Positions 26,721 through 35,425 of a stretch of 64,000 nt of DNA are shown piece after piece. The notes under the pieces were generated by a model, which had not been told where the DNA came from, made no database searches, and saw only the letters and a program-made list of their open reading frames with translations. The DNA is taken from NCBI RefSeq assembly GCF_041435015.1, contig NZ_CP107989.1:9610001-9674000 (forward strand), read 5' to 3'. A program made the translations under genes and the position numbers. Position 1 is the first letter of the stretch. The number at the start of each line of letters is the position of its first letter. This stretch comes from Streptomyces canus (GTDB taxonomy: Bacteria > Actinomycetota > Actinomycetes > Streptomycetales > Streptomycetaceae).

Positions 26721-27409
26721 CGCTCCGCGTGCTGCTCGCCGACGATCAGGCCCTGCTGCGGGGTGCCTTCCGGCTGCTTCTCGACTCCGCCGACGACATC
26801 ACCGTGGTCGGTGAGGCCGCCGACGGCAGGGAGGCGGTGAGACTCACCCGGCAACTGCGCCCGGACGTCGTGGTCATGGACATCCGGATGCCCGAGGTGG
26901 ACGGTCTCACCGCCACGTCGGAGATCTGCGCGGACCCCGAACTACGCGCCAGCCGCATCCTGATCCTCACCACGTACGAGACCGACGAGTACGTCGCCCA
27001 GGCGCTGCGCGCCGGCGCCGGCGGATTCATCGGCAAGGGCATCGGCGCCGAGGATCTGCTGGACGCCGTGCGGACGATCGCCGACGGCGACACCCTTCTG
27101 TCCCCCGCCGCGACCCGTTCCCTGGTCGCCCGTTTCCTGGCCACGCCGGACGACGTCCCGTCGCATCACCCCGAACAGCTCGCCGTGCTCACCCCGCGTG
27201 AACGCGAGATGGTGGCTCTGGTCGCGACCGGCCTGTCCAACCAGGAGATCGCCGAGCGGATGTTCCTCAGCCCCTTCACCGTCCGCGCCCACGTGCAGCG
27301 CGCCATGACGAAGCTGGACGCCCGCGACCGGGCACAACTCGTCGTCATCGCCTACCGGACGGGCCTGGCCCAGGCCGCCCCCGACGGCGGCACCGACCGC
27401 CTGTCGTAG
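26717..27409 (+). CDS. LuxR/NarL-type response regulator
   Basis: 230 residues; GTG start overlaps the kinase stop (GTGA). Receiver domain 1-120 with acidic pocket DDQ, phospho-acceptor D55 (VVMDIRMPEVDG), and Lys in GKG. The C-terminal LuxR HTH (about 150-215) reads LTPREREMVALVATGLSNQE, IAERMFLSPFTVRAHVQRAM. It likely acts on the MMPL operon itself. Confidence 0.93.
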   Translation: MTLRVLLADDQALLRGAFRLLLDSADDITVVGEAADGREAVRLTRQLRPDVVVMDIRMPEVDGLTATSEICADPELRASRILILTTYETDEYVAQALRAGAGGFIGKGIGAEDLLDAVRTIADGDTLLSPAATRSLVARFLATPDDVPSHHPEQLAVLTPREREMVALVATGLSNQEIAERMFLSPFTVRAHVQRAMTKLDARDRAQLVVIAYRTGLAQAAPDGGTDRLS

Positions 27410-27427
27410 TACTCGCGAGCTCATGCT

Positions 27428-27916
27428 GTGGAACTCCCGGGAAAGGCCGCGGCCCTCTACGCCGTCGGGGAGAACGGCGAACTGCACGCCTTCCTGAATT
27501 TTCACCGGCCGGAACCGTCGTTCGACGGCCTCCGGAACCCCGACGCCCAGCGGGACCTGGTCGCCGAGGCCTTCGCAGGCGCGGGATGGGAGGTCCCCGG
27601 CATGGTCGAGGCCATGCGCGACGCGGACGACCTGCTCTTCGACACAGCCGGTCGGATCCGCCTGCCCCACTGGTCCAGCGGCCACGTCGTTCTGGTCGGT
27701 GACGCCGGGTACGCCCCTTCGTTCCTGACCGGACAGGGCTCGAGCCTTGCGCTGGTCGGTGCCAACATGCTCGCCCACGCTCTGGCCACCCACCGGGACC
27801 ACGCCGCTGCCTTCGCCGCCCCACCACACCGCGGGCCCTGGAGCGACGGAACACCATGCTGCGTGACCTCGTCGCCCTGCCCTCCGCGTCGTCCCAACCG
27901 GCCCACTCAGCCCTGA
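27428..27916 (+). pseudogene. FAD-dependent monooxygenase fragment
   Basis: Only the 3' portion of a PHBH-type flavoprotein monooxygenase remains. The second FAD motif is clear (HVVLVGDAGYAPSFLTGQGS), preceded by LPHWSSG. The N-terminal GxGxxG dinucleotide fold is absent. After AAAFAAPPHRGP the frame departs from the family; the expected continuation can be read in another frame (LRDLVALPSASSQPAHSALT, about 27857-27916), indicating an indel. About 160 residues against ~400 in the family. It lies between the response regulator and an SDR and is likely non-functional. Confidence 0.78.
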
Positions 27917-27928
27917 CGCTGCCCGAGT

Positions 27929-28687
27929 TCAGGTCAGGTTCAGGCCGCCGTCGAGCACGATGACCTCCCCGGTCAGATAGTCGCTGCCGATCACCGAAGC
28001 CACCAGGTCGGCCACGTCGGCAGGGCGGGCCGGGCGGTGCATCGGTGCGCGGTCCCGCCACAGTTCGTGCGCCTGCACCCAGTCCTTCGTCATCGGCGTG
28101 TCCACGAGACCCGGTGCCACCGCGTTCACCCGTACGTCGGGCCCGAGCGCGGCCGCGAGCAGCCGGGTGACGTGGTTCAGCGCGGCCTTGCTCGCCGCGT
28201 ACGGCACCGAGGAACCCTTGGGCCGTACGCCGGCATGGCTGGTGATGTTGACGATGCTGCCGCCGCCGGGGGACTGCCGTAGCGCGGGAAGGGCCGCGGT
28301 GCACAGTACCCAGGGCGCGATGAGGTTGACCTCCAGCAGGCGCCGCCAGTCCTCCGGGGTCGCCGCCGCGAGGTCCGCGTGCGGGATGGGCCGGCTGATG
28401 CCCGCGTTGTTCACCAGCACATCCAGGCGCCCGAAGCGACCCAGTGCCGTCTCGACCAGCCCCCGGGCCTCCTCCTCCACTGCGAGATCAGCCCGCACGT
28501 AGGCGCCGCCGAGTTCCGCAGCCAGCGCCTGCCCGGCCTCCGTGCTGCGCCGCGAGTGCACGACGACCCGCGTCCCGTCCGCCGCGAGGCGCCGTGCGAC
28601 GGCCTCGCCGATCCCCGACGTGGACCCGGTGACCAGGGCGACGGGCCCGTCGCCTTGTTGGATGCTCATGGCATTGGATCTTGTCAT
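27929..28687 (-). CDS. SDR-family oxidoreductase
   Basis: 252 residues from ATG 28687 (ATG 28669, MSIQQGDGPV, is the alternative). Complete classical SDR: ALVTGSTSGIGEAVARRL (TGxxxGIG), VLVNNAGIS (NNAG), the Ser in NITSHAG, catalytic YAASKAALN (YxxxK), and PGLVDTPMT. It is NADP-preferring judging from RRS after the second strand. It is most like 3-oxoacyl-ACP-reductase or glucose-dehydrogenase-type SDRs, but the substrate cannot be fixed. It converges on the monooxygenase remnant. Confidence 0.9.
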   Translation of the reverse strand: MTRSNAMSIQQGDGPVALVTGSTSGIGEAVARRLAADGTRVVVHSRRSTEAGQALAAELGGAYVRADLAVEEEARGLVETALGRFGRLDVLVNNAGISRPIPHADLAAATPEDWRRLLEVNLIAPWVLCTAALPALRQSPGGGSIVNITSHAGVRPKGSSVPYAASKAALNHVTRLLAAALGPDVRVNAVAPGLVDTPMTKDWVQAHELWRDRAPMHRPARPADVADLVASVIGSDYLTGEVIVLDGGLNLT

Positions 28688-29002
28688 GGCCTTCGCGGGA
28701 CGTGGTCACCCGTTTCCAGCCCGCCCGCTCCTTCGCCCCCTGAGCAGCGGCAGTCCGCCCGCGTCCCCAGGCGGCCAGAGGCCGGAGCGCGTCGTTGAGA
28801 CGCTCGTTGTCCTCGGTTCGGTGAGTACCAGCAGGGCGCCAGACCCGAACTGCCCAGCCAGTGCTTCGCGTTGATGCACCGCCGACTGGCCGAGGGCAGC
28901 GGGGGAAGACCTGACGGGTGCGATCGACCGGCTCATCCGCTGACGGCCGTTGACCGCCCGGGCCGCCCTGCGGGCACCTGCTCCCGCACGGCCGACGCCG
29001 TG
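28688..29002. other. Intergenic region, no gene seen
   Basis: About 315 bp upstream of the SDR and downstream of the methyltransferase (both on the minus strand). Only short shadow frames. Presumably holds the SDR promoter and the methyltransferase terminator; no clear signal was recognised. Confidence 0.4.
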
Positions 29003-29821
29003 TCACGGCTTGATGCCCACCCCGGCCCACGCGCTGACCTCGGCGTCCGTGGGCTCAGGGCCGGAGCCCTGAGGATCGTCCGGGCGCCACCGGTGGGTCA
29101 GGGAGACACCGGGGTCGAGCAGGTCGAGGCCCTTGAAGAAGCGGGTGACCTCCTGCTGGCTGCGGACCTGGGCCCGGGTGCCCGCGGCGGCGTAGATGCC
29201 GACGAGCTTCTCCCACAGCTCCGGGGCGAAGTCACCCGTGCAGTGACTCACGGCCAGCGCGCTGCCCGAGGGCAGGGCGTCCAGGAGGCGGGCGACGATG
29301 CCGTACGGGTCCCAGTCGTCCGGGACGAAGTGCAGGATGGCGTTGAGGGACAGGGCCACGGGCCGGTTCAGGTCCAGGGTCCTGGCCAGCTCGGGGGAGC
29401 TGAGGATCGCCTCGGGGTCGGTGAAGTCGCCCTGGACGTAAGCCGTCCGTCCCTCGGGTGTGTTGCGCATCAGGCGCTCGGCGTACTTGAGGACCAGGGG
29501 GTCGTTGTCGGCGTAGACCACGCGAGCCTCGGGAGCCACGGACTGCGCGACTTGGTGCACGTTCGGCTCGGTGGGGATGCCGGTGCCGATGTCCAGCCAC
29601 TGGCGCACGCCGTACTCCCGCGCGAGGACACGGGTGGCGCGGTGCATGAAGGAGCGGATCTCGCGGGCGCACGTGAAGATGCCGGGGTAGGTGGCCGCGA
29701 CGGCCTCGGCCGCCTTCGCATCGACGTCGAAGTGGTCCTTGCCGCCGAGGTAGTAGTCGTACATCCGGGCCGAGTGGGGCCGACTGGTGTCGATCTCCCG
29801 CGCGGCGTGCGAGTCGGTCAT
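29003..29821 (-). CDS. SAM-dependent methyltransferase (Methyltransf_19 / DUF574)
   Basis: 272 residues. Family hallmarks: SRPHSARMYDYYLGGKDHFD, SFMHRATRVLA, QWLDIGTGIPTEPNVHQVAQ (SAM-binding loop), VVYADNDPLVL and LNAILHFVPDDWDP. These proteins are abundant in Streptomyces, and their acceptor is not known. A second copy lies at 33290, so the pair flanks the XRE/DUF397/kinase/phosphatase block, as is common for such regulatory islands. Confidence 0.92.
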   Translation of the reverse strand: MTDSHAAREIDTSRPHSARMYDYYLGGKDHFDVDAKAAEAVAATYPGIFTCAREIRSFMHRATRVLAREYGVRQWLDIGTGIPTEPNVHQVAQSVAPEARVVYADNDPLVLKYAERLMRNTPEGRTAYVQGDFTDPEAILSSPELARTLDLNRPVALSLNAILHFVPDDWDPYGIVARLLDALPSGSALAVSHCTGDFAPELWEKLVGIYAAAGTRAQVRSQQEVTRFFKGLDLLDPGVSLTHRWRPDDPQGSGPEPTDAEVSAWAGVGIKP

Positions 29822-29896
29822 CCTGTCCCTTTCAGGCGGTGTGCGTGGGGGTGTCGGGCAGGTCGCTGCCGGGGCAGGTCCGGCTCGGGTCGTGGT

Positions 29897-30148
29897 TCAG
29901 CCGGCCATGAGGTGGTCGGCGAGGCCTTGTTTGATGCCTGTGACGAATGCGGCGATCTCCTGCGGGGTGTAGATCAGCGCGGGTCCGGCCGGATCGGTCG
30001 ACTGGCGCAGCGCCACCCGGCCGTCGGCCAGCAGCTTCGTCTGGACGCACTGGCCGCCGTTGGGCCCGCTCCACGGGGACTCCCAGCCCTGCTCGCCCAG
30101 GTCGGTGGCCGGCATCCCGTTGTAGACATGAGAGTCGGTGGTGGTCAT
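29897..30148 (-). CDS. DUF397 small regulatory protein
   Basis: 83 residues from ATG 30148, whose ATG overlaps the stop of the XRE gene (ATGA). Typical DUF397 signature: WESPWSGPNGGQCVQTKLLA, ALRQSTDPAGPALIYTPQEI and AAFVTGIKQG. In Streptomyces such proteins are encoded beside DUF5753 XRE regulators (whiJ- and bldB-related systems) and are thought to bind or modulate them. Confidence 0.93.
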   Translation of the reverse strand: MTTTDSHVYNGMPATDLGEQGWESPWSGPNGGQCVQTKLLADGRVALRQSTDPAGPALIYTPQEIAAFVTGIKQGLADHLMAG

Positions 30149-31020
30149 GAGTACTCCTTGCGCATGCGGTTCAGCAGCGCCTTGCTGTCCGCGTCCGAGC
30201 TCAGCAGGGACATGCGGTTGTGCGCCTCCAGATGCGCCGACACGTCCGCCCGCTGGTCCAGGTACATCGCGCCCGAGAGGACCTCGGTGTACACGATGTC
30301 CGGCAGCTCCCGCTCCTCGAAACGGAAGTAGGTGAACGGGGCGCACGCTCCCACGTGGGCGCCCGCGGTGAACGGCACCACATCGACACTGACGTGCTCC
30401 AGCTCCGAGACCTCCAGGAGCCGGTCGATCTGCTCCCGCATGACCTCCGGGCCGCCGACCACCCGGTGCAGTACGGCCTCCTCCATCACCACCCACAGCG
30501 TGGGCGCGCCGGGTCTGTCCAGCAGGCTCTGGCGGCGCAGCCGCAGGTCCACACGCCGCCCCAGGTCCTCCTCGGACTCGCCCGGGAACCCGCCGCGCAG
30601 GACGGCGCGCGCGTAGGCGTGGGTCTGGAGCAGCCCCGTGACGTAGTGGGGCTCGTAGGCGCGCAGGGTCCTGGCCCCGGCCTCCAGGCTGACGTAGGCG
30701 CTGAACCAGTTCGGCAGGACGTCCCGGTAGGTGTGCCACCAGCCGGGCTCGTTGGCCCGCTCGGCGAGCTCGACGAACTCCTCGATCTCCTGCCCGTCCG
30801 CCCCGTAGGTCTCCAGCAGCTTCTCCACGTAGAGCGGCTTGAGGGCGACCTCCGCCTTCTCCAGACGGCGGATCGTCAGGGACGTCACCCTCAGGGCCCT
30901 GGCCGCGTCCTCCAGCGAGGCCCCCGCGCCCTGGCGCCGCTCCTGCAGACGCCGGCCCAGGATCATGCGCAGCACGGTGGGAGCACTGGTGCCACCGGCG
31001 CTCGTACGGCCTTCGCTCAC
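30145..31020 (-). CDS. XRE-family regulator with DUF5753 domain (WhiJ-like)
   Basis: 291 residues from GTG 31020, behind AGGAGGT. HTH near residues 20-75 (LGRRLQERRQGAGASLEDAA, LRVTSLTIRRLEKAEVALKP). The rest is DUF5753, with WWHTYRDVLPNWFSAYVSLE, EPHYVTGLLQTHAYARAVLR and APFTYFRFEERELPDIVYTE. It overlaps the DUF397 gene. Family members act as developmental or antibiotic regulators. The divergent RsbW-like kinase at 31283 completes a whiJ/abaA-type gene set. Confidence 0.93.
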   Translation of the reverse strand: MSEGRTSAGGTSAPTVLRMILGRRLQERRQGAGASLEDAARALRVTSLTIRRLEKAEVALKPLYVEKLLETYGADGQEIEEFVELAERANEPGWWHTYRDVLPNWFSAYVSLEAGARTLRAYEPHYVTGLLQTHAYARAVLRGGFPGESEEDLGRRVDLRLRRQSLLDRPGAPTLWVVMEEAVLHRVVGGPEVMREQIDRLLEVSELEHVSVDVVPFTAGAHVGACAPFTYFRFEERELPDIVYTEVLSGAMYLDQRADVSAHLEAHNRMSLLSSDADSKALLNRMRKEYS

Positions 31021-31282
31021 GTCCCGACCTCCTGAGGGGCTGTCACCGACTCGAGTCTGACAGCGACTTGATGACGCCACCAGACGGATATCGGCTTTCT
31101 GAAATTATCAGGGAGCTGGTTGCAGGTTGAACTTGGGTGCGAGCATGATGACTTGTGTAAACCGTGCCGCCGAACGCGAGCACGGTGACGTCAACCGTCC
31201 CCACCCTGTGGCGTGTTGTCATCCCCCGCCCCCGATGCTGCTCGCCCGGCCGCGCCCGCCGCCCCCACGGAAGGCCAACACC

Positions 31283-31723
31283 GTGTCCCCCCACACGACC
31301 TCGTCCCCGCAGCTGTTAGACGCCGTGGACCAGGAACGAACCCACTGGATCGAACTTCCCGCCCACCGCTCCAGCGTCGGTGTCGCCCGGCGCTCCGTCG
31401 GCACCCGGCTCAAGGCCTGGAGCCTGCCGGGCGAGCTCTGCTCGGACGCGGTGCTGCTCCTGTCCGAACTGGCCACCAACGCCGTGTGCCACACCCTCAG
31501 CGCGCGCATCCTGTGCGGCATCGGGCTGGTCACCGACGGGATCCTCCGGCTGGAGGTGCACGACCACGACCACTCGGGCCCCACGTTGCGCCGGTGCCGG
31601 GCGGGGCTCGACGACGAGGGCGGGCGCGGACTGTTCCTCGTGGAGCAGCTCGCGGACACCTGGGGGGTGGACCGCTCGAGACTCACCGGCGGCAACGCGG
31701 TATGGGCGAATCTGACGGCCTGA
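31283..31723 (+). CDS. RsbW-like anti-sigma-type ATP-binding protein with TTA codon
   Basis: 146 residues from GTG 31283 (GAAGG at 31270); the open frame upstream is Pro-rich and unlikely to be coding. HATPase_c_2 features: LLLSELATNAVCHT (N box), LRLEVHDHDHSG, and DEGGRGLFLVEQLADTWG (G box). Codon 12 is TTA (31316-31318), a leucine codon that in Streptomyces needs the bldA tRNA, so translation may be tied to development. It probably acts as a serine kinase or anti-sigma factor. The SpoIIE phosphatase that converges on it is a possible opponent. Confidence 0.88.
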   Translation: MSPHTTSSPQLLDAVDQERTHWIELPAHRSSVGVARRSVGTRLKAWSLPGELCSDAVLLLSELATNAVCHTLSARILCGIGLVTDGILRLEVHDHDHSGPTLRRCRAGLDDEGGRGLFLVEQLADTWGVDRSRLTGGNAVWANLTA

Positions 31724-31818
31724 ACCAGGGCCTGTCCGGCCGATCAGGCCGGCTGAAAGAAACAGTGCCTACCGGCCGAGCCGGGCCCGCGACGCCGGGA
31801 TGATCCGCCGGACGGGCC

Positions 31819-33126
31819 CTAGCCCTTGGTGGGTGTGAGTTCGGCGAGGAGCAGGGTGCGGTCGTCCGCGCCGGCCGGATCGGAGGGGGCGTTGAGCAGC
31901 CGTCTGCACAGGGAGTGCAGCGGGTCGTGGTCGACGGCGGCCGCGTCGACAGCCCGGGCGAGGCGGGCGATCTCGTGGTCTATGTCGGCGTCCCGCGACT
32001 CGACCAGACCGTCGCTGTAGAGCACGAGCAGCGCGGGCTCGTCGATGCTCAGCACGGTGGGCTCGTAGGCGCCCGCACCGAGACCGAGCGGCAGGCCCGC
32101 GCCGACCAGCGTGACCGGAGCGGTCCGGCCGTCCGGGCCGCGCAGCAGTGGCGGAGGGTGACCGGCACCGACGAGGGTGCAGGTGCCGCGCCGGGCGTCC
32201 CACTCGGCGTAGATGCAGGTGGCGAAGGACGCGCCCGGGGTGTCGCTGGCGAGCGCGTCGAGCCGTCGTACGAGATCGACGGCGGGGATGTCGAGACCGG
32301 CCAGCGTGCGTACCGCGGTGCGCAGTTGGATCATCGCCACGGCCGATTCCGGCCCGTGCCCCATGGCGTCCCCGACGATCAGGCTGACCCGGTCGTCCGG
32401 CCGTCTCAGCACATCGAACCAGTCACCGCCGATGATCGAGCCCTGTCCGGCGGGCAGGGAGCCGTGGGCGATGCGGCAGCCCTCGACCTCCTGGATCGTG
32501 CCCGGCAGCAGGCTGCCCCGGATGGCCAGGGCGGTGCGCCGCTCGTGCTCGTAGCGGCGCGCGTTGTCCAGGGCGACCGAGGCCCGCGCGGCCAGCGATT
32601 CCACGGCCGCGATCTCCGCGGTCAGGAACGGCCCGCGGTCCGGTCCGCGGGAGCAGGCGACGAAGCCGATCGCGCCGCCGCGCAGCCGCAGCGGCACCAC
32701 GAGGAAGGAGCGCGTCTTGAGGAGTTCGCCGATGCGCGCGTCCTCATCGACGGAGGCGGCGAGCCGCTCGGCCGTGTGGTCGTCGACCGAGTCGAGCAAC
32801 TGCGCGTGTCCGTCGACCAGGGCGCGGGCGTACGGGGTCTCGCGGGGGAAGACGAGCACCTCGCCGACCGGCAGGGTGCGCTCCCAGGACTCGGGCGCGT
32901 CCGTGCCCACGCGCAGGGCCAGTCTGCGGGCCTCGATCTGGGCGGGGTCCGCGCCGGCGTACGTGGTCTCCTCGCGCCGCCACCGCTCCAGCAGATAGAG
33001 GGACGCCGCGTCGCAGAAGCCGGGCGTCAGCGCGTGCACGACATGGCTGCCGGTCAGCCCCAGGTCGAGTTCCGAGCCGATGACGTCGGCCGCGGGGGAG
33101 AAGGCCGACCGACGGGGCGGGGGCAC
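31819..33126 (-). CDS. GAF-SpoIIE (PP2C) phosphatase
   Basis: At least 435 residues. A GAF-like domain (about 120-220: SFLVVPLRLRGGAIGFVACS) is followed by the linker ALDNARRYEHERRTALAIRG, SLLPG, then SpoIIE phosphatase with IIGGDWFDV, LIVGDAMGHGPESA and YSDGLVESRDADID (metal-binding Asp residues). The RsbU type dephosphorylates anti-anti-sigma factors. The start is unclear. Homologous-looking sequence (SPAADVIGSELDLG) begins right after GTG 33126, which has no ribosome site. The frame stays open further up, where a CTG at 33171 follows GGAAAGG at good distance. It is head-to-head with the methyltransferase at 33290. Confidence 0.88.
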   Translation of the reverse strand: MPPPRRSAFSPAADVIGSELDLGLTGSHVVHALTPGFCDAASLYLLERWRREETTYAGADPAQIEARRLALRVGTDAPESWERTLPVGEVLVFPRETPYARALVDGHAQLLDSVDDHTAERLAASVDEDARIGELLKTRSFLVVPLRLRGGAIGFVACSRGPDRGPFLTAEIAAVESLAARASVALDNARRYEHERRTALAIRGSLLPGTIQEVEGCRIAHGSLPAGQGSIIGGDWFDVLRRPDDRVSLIVGDAMGHGPESAVAMIQLRTAVRTLAGLDIPAVDLVRRLDALASDTPGASFATCIYAEWDARRGTCTLVGAGHPPPLLRGPDGRTAPVTLVGAGLPLGLGAGAYEPTVLSIDEPALLVLYSDGLVESRDADIDHEIARLARAVDAAAVDHDPLHSLCRRLLNAPSDPAGADDRTLLLAELTPTKG

Positions 33127-33289
33127 GGCGGCGGGGGTGTCGTCGGAGCGGCTGTGCGGTTCGTTCCGCAGGGTCGTGGTGCCTTTCCGGGTGGGGGTCC
33201 GGGCGCCCGGCGCGGGACAACTGATCGCCAGGCGTCGACGGCAACTATATGATGAGTCGTCAAGTGCCTTGTTGGGAAAGGACGTTCTG

Positions 33290-34102
33290 GTGACCGACAC
33301 GGATGCTCTGCCGCCAGGGACCGATCCGGACAAGGCGAGCGTAGCCCGGATGTACGACGCGATGCTGGGCGGGGAGCACAACTTCGCCATCGACCGGGAG
33401 GCGGTGGCGGCCGTCACGGCCATCGACCCCCAGGTGCGCACGCTGGCCCGTGCCAACCGCGCCTTCCTGGGGCGGGCGGTGCGCTTCCTGGCCCGGTCCG
33501 GTGTCCGGCAGTTCATCGACCTCGGCTCGGGGATCCCGACGCAGGGCAACGTCCACGAGGTGGCCCAGGCGGCGAGCCCGCAGGCCCGGGTGGTCTACGT
33601 CGACAAGGACCCGGTGGCCGTCGCCCACAGCACCACCCTGCTCGCCGACAACCCGTACGCCGACATCGTCGACGCCGACATCCGGCGGCCGGCCGACGTC
33701 CTGGCCTCGCCGCAGGTGCGCAAGCTGATCGACTTCGACCAGCCGGTCGCCGTTCTCATGGTCGCGATCCTGCACTTCGTCGCGCCCGAGGAGAACCCGG
33801 CCGGCATCGTCGCCGCCTTCCGGGACGCCCTGCCCGAGGGCAGCTGGCTGGCCCTGTCCCACGCCACCAACCAGGACCGCCCCGCCACGGCCGCCGCGGT
33901 CACCCAGCTGTACCGCTCCCGGGCCACCTCACCGGTCACCGTCCGCTCCCACCAGGAGATCCAGGACCTCTTCACCGGCTTCGAGCTGACCGAACCGGGC
34001 CTGGTCCACGTACCCCTGTGGCGTCCGGACGAGAACGAGGACATCCCGGAGAACCCGTCGGAGTACTGGGTGTACGCGGGGGTCGGCCGCAAGATCGGGT
34101 GA
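33290..34102 (+). CDS. SAM-dependent methyltransferase (Methyltransf_19 / DUF574), second copy
   Basis: 270 residues from GTG 33290 behind GGGAAAGGAC. Same family as the gene at 29003: KASVARMYDAMLGGEHNFAI, QFIDLGSGIPTQGNVHEVAQ, VVYVDKDPVAVAHS, MVAILHFVAPEENP. The long frame upstream runs through the promoter region and is not coding. It is divergent from the SpoIIE phosphatase across about 120-160 bp. Substrate unknown. Confidence 0.92.
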   Translation: MTDTDALPPGTDPDKASVARMYDAMLGGEHNFAIDREAVAAVTAIDPQVRTLARANRAFLGRAVRFLARSGVRQFIDLGSGIPTQGNVHEVAQAASPQARVVYVDKDPVAVAHSTTLLADNPYADIVDADIRRPADVLASPQVRKLIDFDQPVAVLMVAILHFVAPEENPAGIVAAFRDALPEGSWLALSHATNQDRPATAAAVTQLYRSRATSPVTVRSHQEIQDLFTGFELTEPGLVHVPLWRPDENEDIPENPSEYWVYAGVGRKIG

Positions 34103-34159
34103 CCCCCGCGACGGTCCCGCCCCATAGGGGGCACCCAGGTTTGTGCCTGAAGGGGGCTC

Positions 34160-35425
34160 TCACCCCGCGATGGAGTCCAGCTGTTCCGCCGCCGGACGCA
34201 GCGCCCACAGGTCGCCGCCCGGTGGTGCCTCCAGCAGCGGAACAGCTCTGCGCGCCCGTGTGTCGTCCGCGTCGGCGGCCGCGTGCACGACGTCGGTCGC
34301 CGCGTACCGGCGGAACTCCAGCTCCGGATGGGGCCACGCGGCGGCTGCGGTCGCGGCGGGCAACAGATAGTCCACCGCCTTGAACAGGCTCTGGCCGTCC
34401 GGGCCTCGGTACGCCCACAGATCGACCCCGACATGCCGGCCGATGGCCGCCAGCCGGGTGTAGGCGACCAGGTCGAAGGTCGAGTAGTGCCAGCTCCGGG
34501 TGCGGGTCAGCTCCTGGGGCTGGCTGCCGTCGGCCGCGATCTGCGGCGCGATGCGCTTGCCGCGGGCGTCCAGGACCGTGCGGCGGGCCAGGGCCTTGTC
34601 GCCGGTCGCGTAGGCGAGGCCGGCGAGCAGCATGTCGTAGAAGGTCCCGTGGTTGTTCGCGGCGGCCGCCTCCTGCTTGCCGAAGTCACTGTCCTTGAGC
34701 CAGCCGAGGAAGGCGGTGTTCCACTCCGTCATGCCGGTGCGGTCCTTCCCGCTCCAGCCCGGAGCGCCGGTGTCCAGCAGGGCGAGCGCGTCGAGGACGC
34801 TGGTGTAGGACTGCGAGAAGTCGATGATGCCGATGGCCCGCCCGTCGTACTTGCAGGGGATGAACTGCGCGTGGTCCAGATGGGGGTTCATCCTGGTGGC
34901 CGGGTCGAGGAACCAGGTGCGCAGCACCTGCCCGGCCTTCCGTGCGTACCGCTTCTCCCCGGTGTAGTACCAGGCGAGGGTGAGGTCGTAGGCGGAGTCG
35001 AAGGTCTTCTCGACGTCCTGACGGTCGGTGCCGGAGTCGACCTCGGGATTGCGCTCGCCGTCACGCTGGACGTACGGGCAGCCCCATGGGTTGTCGGCGG
35101 TCGGGGTCTGGGAGGGCCACCAGTACGGGGCCTGGCTGAGGTAGTCGTGGACGTCGCCGCCGGGAGCGGGCCTGGGCTTGTCGACGACCGTCCAGGGGCC
35201 CTGGTCCAGCCACTTGTCGGCGCGGACCGTCAACGCCTTGACCGCGCGCCGCAGTTGCGGATCACCACGATGGAGCCGGGCCTTCGTCTGCTGCAGACGC
35301 GCACCGTCCAGGACCGCGGTGTGCGGCGGGGGCGCGGTCTGTGCCGCCACCGGTCCGCAGAGCCCAGTCGTGAGCGCGGCCAGGGCTGTCGGAAGGACGA
35401 CCCACCAGCGGGACCGCGCGCTCAT
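34160..35425 (-). CDS. Secreted alginate-lyase-like polysaccharide lyase
   Basis: 421 residues; ATG 35425 overlaps the stop of the upstream beta-helix gene (ATGA). A Sec signal peptide (WWVVLPTALAALTTGLCGPV, cut after VAAQ) is followed by an alpha/alpha-barrel of the alginate_lyase (PL5-like) family: QAPYWWPSQTPTADNPWG, NHGTFYDMLLAGLAYATG, SWHYSTFDLVAYTRLAAIG. The conserved Asn-Asn-His and a later Trp-His-Tyr are the probable catalytic and binding residues. It likely cleaves a uronate-containing polysaccharide; whether alginate itself is the substrate cannot be said. It works beside the pectinase-like partner. Confidence 0.85.
   Translation of the reverse strand: MSARSRWWVVLPTALAALTTGLCGPVAAQTAPPPHTAVLDGARLQQTKARLHRGDPQLRRAVKALTVRADKWLDQGPWTVVDKPRPAPGGDVHDYLSQAPYWWPSQTPTADNPWGCPYVQRDGERNPEVDSGTDRQDVEKTFDSAYDLTLAWYYTGEKRYARKAGQVLRTWFLDPATRMNPHLDHAQFIPCKYDGRAIGIIDFSQSYTSVLDALALLDTGAPGWSGKDRTGMTEWNTAFLGWLKDSDFGKQEAAAANNHGTFYDMLLAGLAYATGDKALARRTVLDARGKRIAPQIAADGSQPQELTRTRSWHYSTFDLVAYTRLAAIGRHVGVDLWAYRGPDGQSLFKAVDYLLPAATAAAAWPHPELEFRRYAATDVVHAAADADDTRARRAVPLLEAPPGGDLWALRPAAEQLDSIAG

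Noticed and set aside
28869..28935. Possible gene remnant reading LMHRR and RLAEGSG between the SDR and the methyltransferase
   Set aside because: Too short and without a family match.
31736..31760. Weak hairpin after the RsbW-like kinase gene (GGCCTG...CAGGCC)
   Set aside because: Six-base arms with a long loop and no T tract; too weak to list as a terminator.
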